64,000 nucleotides of DNA from Actinoplanes sp. M2I2 (GCF_023544445.1 NZ_JALPVJ010000024.1:1-64000), one strand, 5' to 3'; positions 50,412 to 59,200 are shown, counted from the stretch's first letter. Notes: generated by a model from the letters alone, not told the origin. Made by a program: numbers and translations.

Positions 50412-51806
50412 ATGGCGGACGACGCGGTAGTGAAGGAAGCACGAAGCGAACCGGAACTCAAGCGGGTCCTGGGCCCGGGCCTGCTGCTGCTCTTCGTCGT
50501 CGGTGACATCCTCGGCACGGGCGTCTACGCGCTCACCGGCCGCGTCGCGTCCGAGGTCGGCGGGGCGGTGTGGCTGCCGTTCCTGATCGCGTTCCTGGTC
50601 GCGCTGCTCACCGCGTTCAGCTACCTCGAGCTGGTCACCAAGTACCCGCGGGCGGCCGGCGCGGCGCTCTACACGCACAAGGCTTTCGGCATCCACTTCC
50701 TGACGTTCATCGTCACGTTCGCCGTGATGTGCTCCGGCCTGACCTCGGCGTCCAGCGCGTCCAAGGCGTTCGCGTCGAACTTCGACGAGGCGTTCGACCT
50801 GTCCCTGGGCGACGGCGCCGCGCTGACCGCCGTCGCGCTGGGTTTCATGCTGCTCATCGGGCTCATCAACTTCCGCGGCGTCGGCGAGAGCGTCAAGCTC
50901 AACGTGCTGCTCACCTGCGTCGAGCTGACCGGCCTGCTGATCGTCATCTGCATCGGCGCCTGGGCGATCGGCGGCGGCAACGGCGACCTGTCCCGGCTCA
51001 CCGACTTCACGGCGGCCGAGGGCGAGTCCGCGTTCTTCTCGGTCACGGCGGCCACCGCGCTGGCCTTCTTCGCCATGGTCGGCTTCGAGGACTCGGTCAA
51101 CATGGCCGAGGAGACCAAGGACCCGGTACGCATCTTCCCCAAGGTGATGTTGACCGGTCTCTGCATCACCGGCGTGATCTACGTGCTCGTGTCGATCTCG
51201 GCGGTGGCGCTGGTGTCCCCGGCGGAGCTCGGCGAGGGCGACGCGCCCCTGCTCAAGGTGGTCGAGGCGGGCGCGTCGGCCTTCCCCCTGTGGATCTTCG
51301 CTTTCATCACGATGTTCGCCGTCGCCAACTCCGCCCTCATCAACATGCTGATGGCCAGCCGGCTGCTCTACGGCATGGCCAACGAGCGCGTGCTCCCCAA
51401 GGTCCTGGGCAAGGTCCACCCCGGCCGCCGTACGCCGTGGGTCGGCATCGTCTTCACCACGGTCATCGCCTTCGGGCTGATCTGGTTCGCCGACCTGTCG
51501 GCGCTGGGCGGCACGACGTCGCTGCTGCTGCTGTGCGTCTTCACCGTGGTCAACATCGCCGTCCTGGTCCTGCGCCGCGACCCGGTCGAGCACAAGCACT
51601 TCAAGGCGCCGACGGTCATCCCGGTGATCGGCGCCGTGGTCTGCGCCTACCTGGCCAGCCCGCTGTCGGGCCGGGCAGCCGACGACTACCGCATCGCCGG
51701 CATCCTCCTGGTCATCGGCGTCATCCTGTGGCTGATCACGTACCTCTACAACCGCAACGTCCGCCACCGCGAGACCACCCTCGACCCGACCAACCTGCGC
51801 GACTGA
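50412..51806 (+). CDS. APC-superfamily amino acid permease
   Basis: The 464-residue product has twelve membrane segments and the APC start ELKRVLGPGLLLLFVVGDILGTGVYALTGRVA. It is the cationic-amino-acid/basic type (GxG in TM1: GDILGTGVY). It would import an amino acid with protons. The ATG at 50412 is near the transcript start. Partner UspA is divergent. Confidence 0.9.
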   Translation: MADDAVVKEARSEPELKRVLGPGLLLLFVVGDILGTGVYALTGRVASEVGGAVWLPFLIAFLVALLTAFSYLELVTKYPRAAGAALYTHKAFGIHFLTFIVTFAVMCSGLTSASSASKAFASNFDEAFDLSLGDGAALTAVALGFMLLIGLINFRGVGESVKLNVLLTCVELTGLLIVICIGAWAIGGGNGDLSRLTDFTAAEGESAFFSVTAATALAFFAMVGFEDSVNMAEETKDPVRIFPKVMLTGLCITGVIYVLVSISAVALVSPAELGEGDAPLLKVVEAGASAFPLWIFAFITMFAVANSALINMLMASRLLYGMANERVLPKVLGKVHPGRRTPWVGIVFTTVIAFGLIWFADLSALGGTTSLLLLCVFTVVNIAVLVLRRDPVEHKHFKAPTVIPVIGAVVCAYLASPLSGRAADDYRIAGILLVIGVILWLITYLYNRNVRHRETTLDPTNLRD

Positions 51807-51817
51807 TCGCGGCCGTC

Positions 51818-52201
51818 TCAGGCGCCCAGCTGCTTCCGTACGGTGTCGCGGTCGATGAGGGACGTGACCGCCGCGATGCGGTCGTCGCGGAAGTCGTAGA
51901 AGACGTGCTCGGCGAAGCTCACGCTCCGGCCGGTCGGCTCGAGGCCCAGGAACGGTCGCCGGGGGGTGCGAGCGAACAGCAGCCGGCACGCGAGCCGGTT
52001 GCCGGCGGCGACGACGATCCGCGCGTCGTAGAACAGGTCGGGGGCGGCGTCGACGTCCGAGGCGATCGATGCCGCGTACTGGTCGCGGCTCATCGGCCGG
52101 TCGTTGTAGGTGAGCTGGTCGTGGACGAAGGACACGAGATCGTCGAGCCGGCGGTCGTTGAGAGCCCGCAGATAGTCGCGGTAGGTGTCTTCCAGGGTCA
52201 T
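51818..52201 (-). CDS. SnoaL-like (NTF2 fold) protein
   Basis: The 127-residue product begins EDTYRDYLRALNDRRLDDLVSFVHDQLTYND, the NTF2-like cone-fold pattern, with a C-terminal strand set FAEHVFYDFRDDRIAAVTSLID. No catalytic residue can be named. Convergent with the permease, 11 bp apart. Confidence 0.82.
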   Translation of the reverse strand: MTLEDTYRDYLRALNDRRLDDLVSFVHDQLTYNDRPMSRDQYAASIASDVDAAPDLFYDARIVVAAGNRLACRLLFARTPRRPFLGLEPTGRSVSFAEHVFYDFRDDRIAAVTSLIDRDTVRKQLGA

Positions 52202-52246
52202 GCGGAGATCATGCCCCGGCCGCCTGGTTCCGCCGGCTTGGTCACA

Positions 52247-52266
52247 GCCGGTAGGGTGACCGCGTG
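52247..52266 (+). promoter_or_regulatory. Core promoter GCCGGTAGGGTGACC with leaderless GTG
   Basis: TAGGGT (52252-52257) is six bases before the GTG at 52264. The 15-base core is identical to that at 8064-8078. Confidence 0.5.
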
Positions 52267-53091
52267 ACTGAGGCAGCGGGAAACGTCGATAGCTCCACGG
52301 TGGACACTTCGGTGCCCCACCCGGCGCGCCGGTACAACTACTGGCTGGGCGGCAAGGACAACTTCGCCGCCGACCGCGAGTCCGCGGACGCGATCGAGGC
52401 GGTCTTCCCGCACATCCGGACGGCCGCGGTGGAGAACCGCCGGTTCCTGGGCCGCGCCGTCCGCGCGCTCACCCAGGAGTACGGCATCCGCCAGTTCCTC
52501 GACGTCGGCACCGGACTGCCGACGGCCGACAACACGCACCAGGTCGCCCAGCGCATCGACCCGACGAGCCACGTGGTCTACGTGGACAACGACCCGCTCG
52601 TGCTCACCCACGCCCGGGCGCTGCTCACCAGCGACCCGCGCGGGCGCACCGCTTACATCCCGGCCGACCTGCGCGAGCCCGGCCGGATACTGACCAACCC
52701 CGATCTGGCCGCCACGCTCGACCTGGGCCGGCCCGTCGCGGTCATGCTGATCGCGGTCCTGCATTTCGTGCACGACGACGACGAGGCCAACGCGGCGATC
52801 GCCACCCTGATGGGCGCGCTGCCACCGGGCAGCTTCCTGGCCCTGACCCACGCCACGGCCGACTTCCTCCCGCCCGAGATCGCCGCCGCCCTGACCAGCG
52901 GCAAGGTGAAGGGGGCGGGCAGCTTCGAGGGCCGCTCGCGCGCGCAGATCACCCGCCTGCTCGACGACAACGGGCTCGAACTGCTCGAGCCCGGCCTGAC
53001 CGTGGCCAGTGAGTGGCGTCCCGACCCGGGCGTCACCCCGCCCCCGGCCGAGCACGTCTCCGTGTACGGCGCCGTCGCCCGCAAACCCTGA
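52264..53091 (+). CDS. SAM-dependent methyltransferase (DUF574/Methyltransf_19)
   Basis: The 275-residue product has the family start PARRYNYWLGGKDNFAADRESAD, motif I QFLDVGTGLPTADNTH, VYVDNDPLVLTHARALL and AVMLIAVLHFVHDDDEA. Hundreds of such genes occur in Streptomyces and relatives; targets are unknown. Upstream there is a leaderless-type promoter. Confidence 0.9.
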   Translation: MTEAAGNVDSSTVDTSVPHPARRYNYWLGGKDNFAADRESADAIEAVFPHIRTAAVENRRFLGRAVRALTQEYGIRQFLDVGTGLPTADNTHQVAQRIDPTSHVVYVDNDPLVLTHARALLTSDPRGRTAYIPADLREPGRILTNPDLAATLDLGRPVAVMLIAVLHFVHDDDEANAAIATLMGALPPGSFLALTHATADFLPPEIAAALTSGKVKGAGSFEGRSRAQITRLLDDNGLELLEPGLTVASEWRPDPGVTPPPAEHVSVYGAVARKP

Positions 53092-53372
53092 CCGTCCCAA
53101 CCCAGCCCGGCCGGCACCGCAACCATGGCGGCGCTGCCGCAGCCCGGCGGCGGTCGTGCCGGCCCCGGCATGGTGCACCACCCGGCCATGCGGGGAATGG
53201 TTCTGGGCGCGGGTGAGGGGTTCTGGCACGGGAAGTGTGATTGATCGTTTGATGGCCCGTTACGCTGCTGTGTGACGCGACGGTCCAGCAGCTGTGGTGC
53301 CCTCTGCGCGGATCTGCCGATGAGAGCACGCCCTGTATGGGGTTGTTTCCGTGATCGTTCGTGCAACAGCCG
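53092..53372. other. Intergenic stretch with one possible terminator
   Basis: GGCCGGCAC (53109-53117) and GTGCCGGCC (53156-53164) are exact inverted arms after the methyltransferase stop, with a 38-base loop. No gene is seen. Confidence 0.4.
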
Positions 53373-54233
53373 TCACGTCGAGGGGGAAGCGAAGTCACTC
53401 GCATGGTCACTGACCCATTGCGCGTACGAGCGGGCTGGACGCCCGGTGATGTCCTGGACGTCGGTGGAAACCCGTTCGGGATCGCGGACGAGCCCCGCCC
53501 AATAGGCAAGGGCCTGCTGGGCGAAAGCCTTCCCGGCAGACTCGGCCAGCTCGGCCTCAGCCTGGTCGGGTGATTGGCGTTCTACCCGTAGAGGGCGCCC
53601 CAGCACGTCACCGATGATCCTTACTTGATCTTGCTGAGTAAGCGTCTCCGGACCCGTGGCAACGTAGGCGCGGCCGGCGCGCGCGCGATCCAGCAACGCC
53701 GGCACGGCCAGGTCGGCGACGTCGTGTTCGTGCACCAAGGACCGTGCGGCCTCGGGATAGGGCATGCGCACCACCACGCCGGAGCGGATCTGCTCAGCCC
53801 ACTCCAGCGTGTTGGCCGCAAATCCTCCGCCCCGTATGAATGTCCACGTTATGGGCGCTCTCCGGAGGATCGCTTCGATTTCTTCCCAAACTCCCGGCAT
53901 GGGACCGTCCTCGTCGCGTTGCAGGCGGGCCGCCGACAGATAGACGACATGAGAAACGTGGTGTGACAGCTCGGCGATCACTTGTGCTGCGCCATCGGCG
54001 GAATAGCCGGGCCAGAGCAGGAAAGCCGCATCCGCTTCGGCTGCGGCCGCCGCAATCGTGTCGGGCCTGAACATGTCACCCTGGACCAGATCCACTTCGG
54101 GCGCCAGGCCGGCTGCACGCGGCGCACGGACCAAGGCACGAACACGGACGCCGCGGTCGAGAAGACCGGCCACAACGCGACGGCCGACGCGCCCGGTAGC
54201 GCCGGTGACCAGGACGGTTGGATCTACAGACAT
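53373..54233 (-). CDS. NmrA-like NAD(P)-binding reductase
   Basis: The 286-residue product has VLVTGATGRVGRRVVAGLLDRG (residues 6-27; GxxGxxG), NADP-type Arg (RALVRAPRAAG), and NmrA-type segments HVVYLSAARLQRDEDGP, TWTFIRGGGFAANTLEWA. Start 54233 fits the motif. It is transcribed from a MerR-type promoter; function may be NADPH-dependent quinone or redox sensing. Confidence 0.9.
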   Translation of the reverse strand: MSVDPTVLVTGATGRVGRRVVAGLLDRGVRVRALVRAPRAAGLAPEVDLVQGDMFRPDTIAAAAAEADAAFLLWPGYSADGAAQVIAELSHHVSHVVYLSAARLQRDEDGPMPGVWEEIEAILRRAPITWTFIRGGGFAANTLEWAEQIRSGVVVRMPYPEAARSLVHEHDVADLAVPALLDRARAGRAYVATGPETLTQQDQVRIIGDVLGRPLRVERQSPDQAEAELAESAGKAFAQQALAYWAGLVRDPERVSTDVQDITGRPARSYAQWVSDHASDFASPST

Positions 54234-54651
54234 CCGACATGAGCCTTTCCCTCGGGAGAATCCGCACATCCTGGTACCTCAACCGAAGTTCAGGTCAAGA
54301 GCCGGCTACGCGGAGCGGCCCGGACGATAGGGGCGAGACGCGTTGCGGGTGACGCGACAGCTGCCGATTGCCTGGTCTCGTGCTGGCGACCCTCGCGCGG
54401 CCCAGGCGCTGGGCCTCTTCTCCGACCCCGCACAACTCGGCCGTCCCGCACGCGGATTCGATCTGCAACTTCGGAACGAGCACCTGAACCGTCAGCGCAG
54501 CGTGTCCCGCGGCGCCTGGCCGCACACCGAACTGCCGATGAGAGTGCGTTGATGCCTCGTACTCCACCGCCGATAGCCGCCGCGACGTTCTTGACTTGAA
54601 GTGCGGTAGAGATTGCAGACTTCCAGCAGTCAGCGAAGAGAAGGGGTTCTC
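54234..54651. other. Intergenic stretch of 418 bp
   Basis: It holds the MerR-type promoter at 54268-54298 for the NmrA gene; the right part before 54652 contains no gene I can support. A 69-codon frame at 54343-54552 lacks a ribosome site and looks unlikely. Confidence 0.5.
54268..54298 (-). promoter_or_regulatory. MerR-type promoter of the NmrA-like gene
   Basis: On the minus strand TTGACC (54293-54298) and CAGGAT (54268-54273) are 19 bp apart, the long spacer typical of MerR-activated promoters. The dyad ACCTCAACCGAAGTTCAGGT (54276-54295) fills the spacer; arms match at seven of eight bases. The transcript would start about 30 bases before ATG 54233. Confidence 0.7.
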
Positions 54652-55062
54652 ATGCACGTTGAGGGACACCAGGAGTTGATCGAGCTCATCAAGCAGTACG
54701 AGGCTGCCTTCAACTCGAACGACGCGTACGCGATGAACGAGCTGTTCGCCACGGATCCGGTGTTCGTCAACTTTGCGGGACACATGGTGCTGGACAAGGG
54801 TGTTCTGCTGAAAGCCCAACAGGCCGTTTTTTCCGAGGGCGGACCGCTGGCGGACATCGATGTCAGCTATACCGTGGAGAGGGTTACATATCTCGCCTCT
54901 GACATTGCCGCAGTGCACTCACGTCAGCAGTCCCAGCGTCCGGATCGCGGGGCTCACGATCGACAGAACGATCCCATGGAGGCCGTATTCCTCGTCGTGT
55001 TGCGGCGGACCGAGGCGGGGTGGCGGATCGTCCTGGGGCAGAACACTCCAGTCGCGCACTGA
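54652..55062 (+). CDS. SnoaL/DUF4440-like NTF2-fold protein
   Basis: The 136-residue product has the YybH/DUF4440 type pattern: ELIELIKQYEAAFNSNDAYAMNELFATDPVFVNF, then DVSYTVERVTYLASDIAAVHS and MEAVFLVVLRRTEAGWRIVLGQNTPV. Function unknown. A weak ribosome site (GAGAAGGGG) precedes the ATG. Base composition looks lower in GC than its neighbours. Confidence 0.82.
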   Translation: MHVEGHQELIELIKQYEAAFNSNDAYAMNELFATDPVFVNFAGHMVLDKGVLLKAQQAVFSEGGPLADIDVSYTVERVTYLASDIAAVHSRQQSQRPDRGAHDRQNDPMEAVFLVVLRRTEAGWRIVLGQNTPVAH

Positions 55063-55158
55063 CGAAGATCTGGATTCTCTGTCAAGCCGCCGAGCGTGCG
55101 CACAGCTGCCGATGATCGGGGTACGGCCTCCCTCGGAGGGTTCGACCGCCAAGCGCCG

Positions 55159-55485
55159 TCAGGCGTTGGCGTTGATCACGCAGAACAGGTTGGCGTCCGG
55201 GTCGGCCAGGACCACGAAATCGCCGCCCTCGGGATAGTTCCACTCGACTCGTGAGGCACCGAGCGCGAGCAGGCGCTCGACCTCGGCAACCTGCTCGTGC
55301 TCATCGTCAGCCCAGAGGTCGAGGTGTGTGCGGTCGGTCTCATCGAGGTGCAACCTCGGCGCGCCGGCCTCATTCGGCACAAGGAAGTCCGGGTTCGCCG
55401 CCGGCTGGTAGCCCAACGCCTGGCTCCAGAACGTCGTCGCCGAGCACGATCGCGCTCGACTGGCTATGGCCGGCCGTGCCGCCAT
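55159..55485 (-). CDS. VOC (glyoxalase-like) protein with odd N-terminus
   Basis: The 108-residue product has TFWSQALGYQPAANPDFLVP, RLHLDETDRTHLDLWADDEHEQVAEVERLLALGASRVEW and FVVLADPDANLFCVINA, typical for the Glyoxalase_6 type. The first strand, usually hydrophobic and ending with Asp-Pro, reads AIASRARSCSATTFW and looks degenerate. ATG 55485 is the best start. It may be partly decayed at the 5' end. Confidence 0.6.
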   Translation of the reverse strand: MAARPAIASRARSCSATTFWSQALGYQPAANPDFLVPNEAGAPRLHLDETDRTHLDLWADDEHEQVAEVERLLALGASRVEWNYPEGGDFVVLADPDANLFCVINANA

Positions 55486-55616
55486 CAGCGCCGGTGAACG
55501 CTGTTCGGCGTTGACGCGAGGCTGGCCGGGACGGCAGTCGGCCTGCGGAAAGCCCACTCGTGAGGGGCCTCGGCCACCGTCGTCGCCCGGCCTGACCGGA
55601 GCCTCAGGCGTAACGG

Positions 55617-55661
55617 GGAAAAAGGGTGAGGGGCCGCGCCCGGACGTGGACGCGACCCCTC
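55617..55661 (-). terminator. Intrinsic terminator of the sugar ABC operon
   Basis: On the minus strand an 11-bp stem (55628-55638 with 55651-55661, one mismatch) is followed by ACCCTTTTT (A-run at 55619-55623 on the plus strand). It lies 17 bases after the stop of the last permease gene. Confidence 0.8.
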
Positions 55662-55677
55662 GGGTGAGAGCGGGTGC

Positions 55678-56592
55678 TCAGCCCTTGACGCTGCCCGCCA
55701 GCAGGCCTCGGACGAAGTAACGCTGGAGCAGCAGGAACACCGTCACCGGCACGATGATCGAGACGAAGGCGCCGGCCGACAGCAGCTGCCATGCCGTGCC
55801 TCTCGTACCGCTGAGGTTGGCCAGTTGCAGCGTGATCGGCGCGACCTCGTCGCCGCCGCCGGCGAAGACCAGGGCGACCAGCAGGTCGTTCCAGACCCAG
55901 AGGAACTGGAAGATGCCGAACGCGGCCAGAGCCGGGGTGAGCAGCGGCAGCAGGACCTTGAAGAAGATCGAGACGTGGCCGGCGCCGTCGACGCGGGCGG
56001 CCTCGATCAGGCCCGAGGGAATCTCGCGCATGAAGTTGTGCAGCAGGTAGATGGCCAGGGGCAGCGCGAAGGTGGAGTGCGACAGCCACAGGGTCCAGAA
56101 CGTGCCGGTCAGCTTGACGTTCACGAAGATCTCGAGCAGCGGGATCAGCGTAACCTGCAGCGGGACGATCTGCAGGGCGAAGATGACCAGGAACAGCACG
56201 TTCTTGCCGGGGAAGTTCATCCAGGCGAACGCGTACGCGGCCAGGGCGGCCAGCGACACCGGGATGAGCACCGACGGGATGCAGATGATCAGCGAGTTCA
56301 CGAAGAACGAGGCGAGGTTGACGCTGCCGTCCCCGCCGAAGACGCCGCGGTAGTTCTCCAGCGTGAGTGTCGGATTGCTGAAGAACGTCCACCAGCCGGT
56401 CGTCTTGATCGCCCGCTCGGGGCGGAACGACGAGACCAGCAGGCCGAAGGTCGGCAGCGTCCACAGCACGGCCAGCACGATCGCGGCCAGCGACGCCCAG
56501 GGCGAGCTCAGGCGCTTCTTGGCGATCTTGGCCGCGGTGGGCTGGTCGGCGACGAGCGGGGGAGTGGTCGTCAGCGGAGTGGCGGCGGTCAT
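55678..56592 (-). CDS. aglG: Sugar ABC transporter permease, AglG/MalG-like
   Basis: The 304-residue product has six membrane segments and the EAA loop EIPSGLIEAARVDGAGHVSIFFKVLLPLL (in parts). It resembles the alpha-glucoside permease AglG, one of two inner-membrane subunits. ATG 56592 overlaps the aglF stop. No ATPase gene is next to it; MsiK-type shared ATPase is likely elsewhere. Confidence 0.88.
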   Translation of the reverse strand: MTAATPLTTTPPLVADQPTAAKIAKKRLSSPWASLAAIVLAVLWTLPTFGLLVSSFRPERAIKTTGWWTFFSNPTLTLENYRGVFGGDGSVNLASFFVNSLIICIPSVLIPVSLAALAAYAFAWMNFPGKNVLFLVIFALQIVPLQVTLIPLLEIFVNVKLTGTFWTLWLSHSTFALPLAIYLLHNFMREIPSGLIEAARVDGAGHVSIFFKVLLPLLTPALAAFGIFQFLWVWNDLLVALVFAGGGDEVAPITLQLANLSGTRGTAWQLLSAGAFVSIIVPVTVFLLLQRYFVRGLLAGSVKG

Positions 56593-57572
56593 CGTTCCTC
56601 CGATTGACGCAGCGAGCGGATGTTGTACCAGACGATGGGGATGACCAGGACGAACAGGAGCGTCGCGAGCGCGGCGCCCAGGCCCTGGTTGTCCGCGTTG
56701 AACGTCTGCCGGTAGAACTCGTTCGCGACGACGCTCGTCTCGAAGTTGCCGCCGGTCATCGTCCGCACGATGTCGAAGACCTTCAGGGTGCCGATGCCGA
56801 TCGTGGTCAGCACGACCACCACGGTGGGCTGCACGCTGGGCAGCGTGATCTTGCGGAACATGCTCCACGCGTTCACGCCGTCGAGCCGGGCGGCCTCGAT
56901 GATGTCGTCCGGGATGGCCTTGATCGCCGCCGACAGGATGGTCATCGCGAAGCCGGCCTGGATCCAGATCATCACGACGATGAGCAGGAACGAGTTGAGC
57001 GGCGACTCGATGAGCAGCTGCACCGGCTTGCCGCCGAGCCACACGATGACCTGGTTGATCAGGCCGATCTGCTTCACGTTGCCCTGGTCGGGGCGGTACT
57101 CGTACATGAACTTCCAGATCACGCCGGCCGCCACGAAGGAGATCGACATGGGCAGGAAGATCAGGGTCTTGGCGAAGGACTCGAACCGCGACTTGTCGAC
57201 CAGGATCGCGTAGACCAGGCCGATCGCGGTGGCCACGAACGGGGTGAGCACCACCCAGAACACCGTGTTCCGCAGCACGGTGAGCTGGTCGGCGTCGGAG
57301 AAGATCGTGCCGTAGTTGTCGAATCCGATGAACGCGTCGCCCGCGGCATCGAAGAACGACTGGTAGATGGTACGGAGGCCGGGATATACGAGGCCGACCG
57401 CCAGCAGGAGCAGGACGGGCAGCAGGTACAGATAGGCGACGATCCGATCGCCCTTCTTGCCGCCGAACCGGCCGGCGATGAAGAGGATGACGCCCATGAC
57501 GGCCGCGAACAGCAGCAGAGCCGAAAGCATCTGCAGGATTTTCTCGGGGGTGGTGGAGGCGGTGTTGAACAC
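56589..57572 (-). CDS. aglF: Sugar ABC transporter permease, AglF/MalF-like
   Basis: The 327-residue product has seven to eight membrane segments, with an extra N-terminal helix (LSALLLFAAVMGVILFIAGRF) typical of AglF, and the EAA loop AIPDDIIEAARLDGVNAWSMFRKITLPS (in parts). It lies 90 bp downstream of the binding-protein gene, with a strong hairpin between. Confidence 0.88.
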   Translation of the reverse strand: MFNTASTTPEKILQMLSALLLFAAVMGVILFIAGRFGGKKGDRIVAYLYLLPVLLLLAVGLVYPGLRTIYQSFFDAAGDAFIGFDNYGTIFSDADQLTVLRNTVFWVVLTPFVATAIGLVYAILVDKSRFESFAKTLIFLPMSISFVAAGVIWKFMYEYRPDQGNVKQIGLINQVIVWLGGKPVQLLIESPLNSFLLIVVMIWIQAGFAMTILSAAIKAIPDDIIEAARLDGVNAWSMFRKITLPSVQPTVVVVLTTIGIGTLKVFDIVRTMTGGNFETSVVANEFYRQTFNADNQGLGAALATLLFVLVIPIVWYNIRSLRQSEER

Positions 57573-57613
57573 GCGACCCGGACCTCCTTTGTGCGCTGGA
57601 AAGGAGAGAGGTT

Positions 57614-57647
57614 CGGGGCCGGTCGGAAAGGTTTCCGACCGGCCCCG
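57614..57647. terminator. 16-bp perfect hairpin between binding protein and permease
   Basis: Bases 57614-57629 pair exactly with 57632-57647, leaving a two-base centre. It sits between aglE and aglF, where it should reduce read-through or stabilise the upstream mRNA. Confidence 0.7.
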
Positions 57648-57662
57648 GTTGGTGCTGGGAGA

Positions 57663-59030
57663 CTACTTGGGCCAAGCCTTTTCGATGTTGTTCAGCGTGG
57701 TCGCCGTGTCCTGACCGGTGATCCAGGCGGTCGACTGCTTCCAGAAGGCGTCCGAGCCCACGGCCGCCGGCATCTGGTCGGAGCCGTCGAAGCGGAACGT
57801 CGCCTTCGGGTCGAGCAGGATCGTGCCCGCCAGCTTGTCGATCGGGTTGGTCAGGTTGTTGGGGTCGAGACCCTTGTTGGCCGTGACCCAGCCCGACGAC
57901 AGCTTCGCCTTGGTGTTGGCCCACACGTCCGAGGACAGGTAGGTCTGGAACGCCTTGACCTCGGGACGGTCGGCGAAGGCCACGACGAACTCACCGGCGC
58001 CGAGAACCGGCTTGGTGTTGGCGTCCGGGCCCGGCAGGTAGAACGCGAAGACGTCGCCGTCCTCGGCCACCTTGGTGTCCTTGTCGAAGTTGGCCGCGTA
58101 GAAGCTGGCCTGGCGGTGCAGCGAGCAGGCGCCTTCGATGATCTGCAGGCCCGCGTCCTGGAACGTGGTCGTCGCGATGCTCTTGACGTCGCCCAGGCCG
58201 CCGTTGACGTACTTGTCGTTCTTCAGGTAACCGCCGACGGCGTCCAGCGCGGCCGTCGCCTCGGGACCGTTGAACGGGATCTTGTGACCGACCCAGTCGT
58301 CGTACTTCTCCGGACCGGCGGTCCGCAGCATCATGTCTTCCATCCAGTCGGTGACCGGCCAGCCGGTCGCGTCACCACTGGCGATGCCGGCGCACCACGG
58401 CTTCTTGCCGTCGGCCACCATCTTGTCCGACAGCGCCTGGAGCTCGGCGAGCGTGGTCGGCACGGTGTAGCCGCTGTCCTTGAACTCGGACGGCGAATAC
58501 CACACCAGGGACTTCACGCTGGCGCCGAGCGGGGCTCCGTAGAACTTGCCGTCGATCGTCGTGTAGCCCTTCCAGGCCTTGTCCCAGAACTTGTCGACGT
58601 TGTCCGAGACCTCCTGCGGCGCCGCGACGGCCTTGCCGGTGGTGACCAGCTGCTTCACCAGGCCGGGCTGGGGCACGATCGCGAGGTCCGGCGGGTTGCC
58701 GGCGCGGGCGCGCACGAGGATCTGCGTCTCGAAGGACTTGTCGCCCTCGTACTTGATGGTGGCGCCCGTGCAGCTCTCGAAGGGCTTGTACGAGTCGATG
58801 TGAGGCTTGTCCTCAGGCGTCACGATGCCCGTGTAGATGGTGACCGTCTTGCCCTTGATGTCACCGAACTTGGTGTATGGCGCACAGTCGATGGCGCTCG
58901 CCGACGCGTTCGTGTCGGCGGCGCTGTCGGAATCGTCGCCGCCGCAAGCCGCGAGGCCGAAGATCAGCCCCGCGCTCAGCGTACCGGCGAACGCGGCCCG
59001 AATGCGCGGGCTCGTAGGTTGACCGAACAT
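57663..59030 (-). CDS. aglE: Sugar-binding lipoprotein, AglE-like
   Basis: The 455-residue product has a lipoprotein signal (GLIFGLAACGG, Cys at about 29), an Asp/Ser-rich linker and a type I extracellular binding domain, with KSFETQILVRARAGNPPDLAIVPQPG and WYSPSEFKDSGYTVP. It resembles the alpha-glucoside-binding protein AglE. It is the first gene of the aglEFG-like operon. The exact sugar cannot be read from sequence. Confidence 0.88.
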   Translation of the reverse strand: MFGQPTSPRIRAAFAGTLSAGLIFGLAACGGDDSDSAADTNASASAIDCAPYTKFGDIKGKTVTIYTGIVTPEDKPHIDSYKPFESCTGATIKYEGDKSFETQILVRARAGNPPDLAIVPQPGLVKQLVTTGKAVAAPQEVSDNVDKFWDKAWKGYTTIDGKFYGAPLGASVKSLVWYSPSEFKDSGYTVPTTLAELQALSDKMVADGKKPWCAGIASGDATGWPVTDWMEDMMLRTAGPEKYDDWVGHKIPFNGPEATAALDAVGGYLKNDKYVNGGLGDVKSIATTTFQDAGLQIIEGACSLHRQASFYAANFDKDTKVAEDGDVFAFYLPGPDANTKPVLGAGEFVVAFADRPEVKAFQTYLSSDVWANTKAKLSSGWVTANKGLDPNNLTNPIDKLAGTILLDPKATFRFDGSDQMPAAVGSDAFWKQSTAWITGQDTATTLNNIEKAWPK

Positions 59031-59121
59031 ACCGCTCCCTATGTCAAATCGCGCTTCCGACGTCCGGAGACGTCGCCGTCCGAAGCGCTACTTGGATCAC
59101 AGTCAAGAGGTAACCGGCACG

Positions 59122-59129
59122 TTGCGCAA
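59122..59129. promoter_or_regulatory. LacI-type box TTGCGCAA
   Basis: An exact 8-bp palindrome with the CG centre used by many LacI-family repressors, 92 bases before the aglE start. Confidence 0.45.
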
Positions 59130-59176
59130 TGATTTCCGCTTGATCGGGTCGGTAACGATACGGCGTCGCTGCTCCG

Positions 59177-59200
59177 TCGACCTTAACCGGTTAAGGTCGA
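59177..59200. promoter_or_regulatory. 24-bp perfect palindrome upstream of aglE
   Basis: TCGACCTTAACC at 59177-59188 is followed directly by its exact reverse complement (59189-59200). AT-richer than its surroundings; the site for a dimeric regulator of the sugar operon. No regulator gene is in the neighbourhood. Confidence 0.7.

Noticed and set aside
54343..54552. Small plus-strand gene of 69 codons
   Set aside because: No ribosome site, no leaderless promoter, and sequence without family features.
54295..54918. 207-codon minus-strand gene
   Set aside because: It overlaps the DUF4440-like gene, which has a clear fold pattern and ribosome site.
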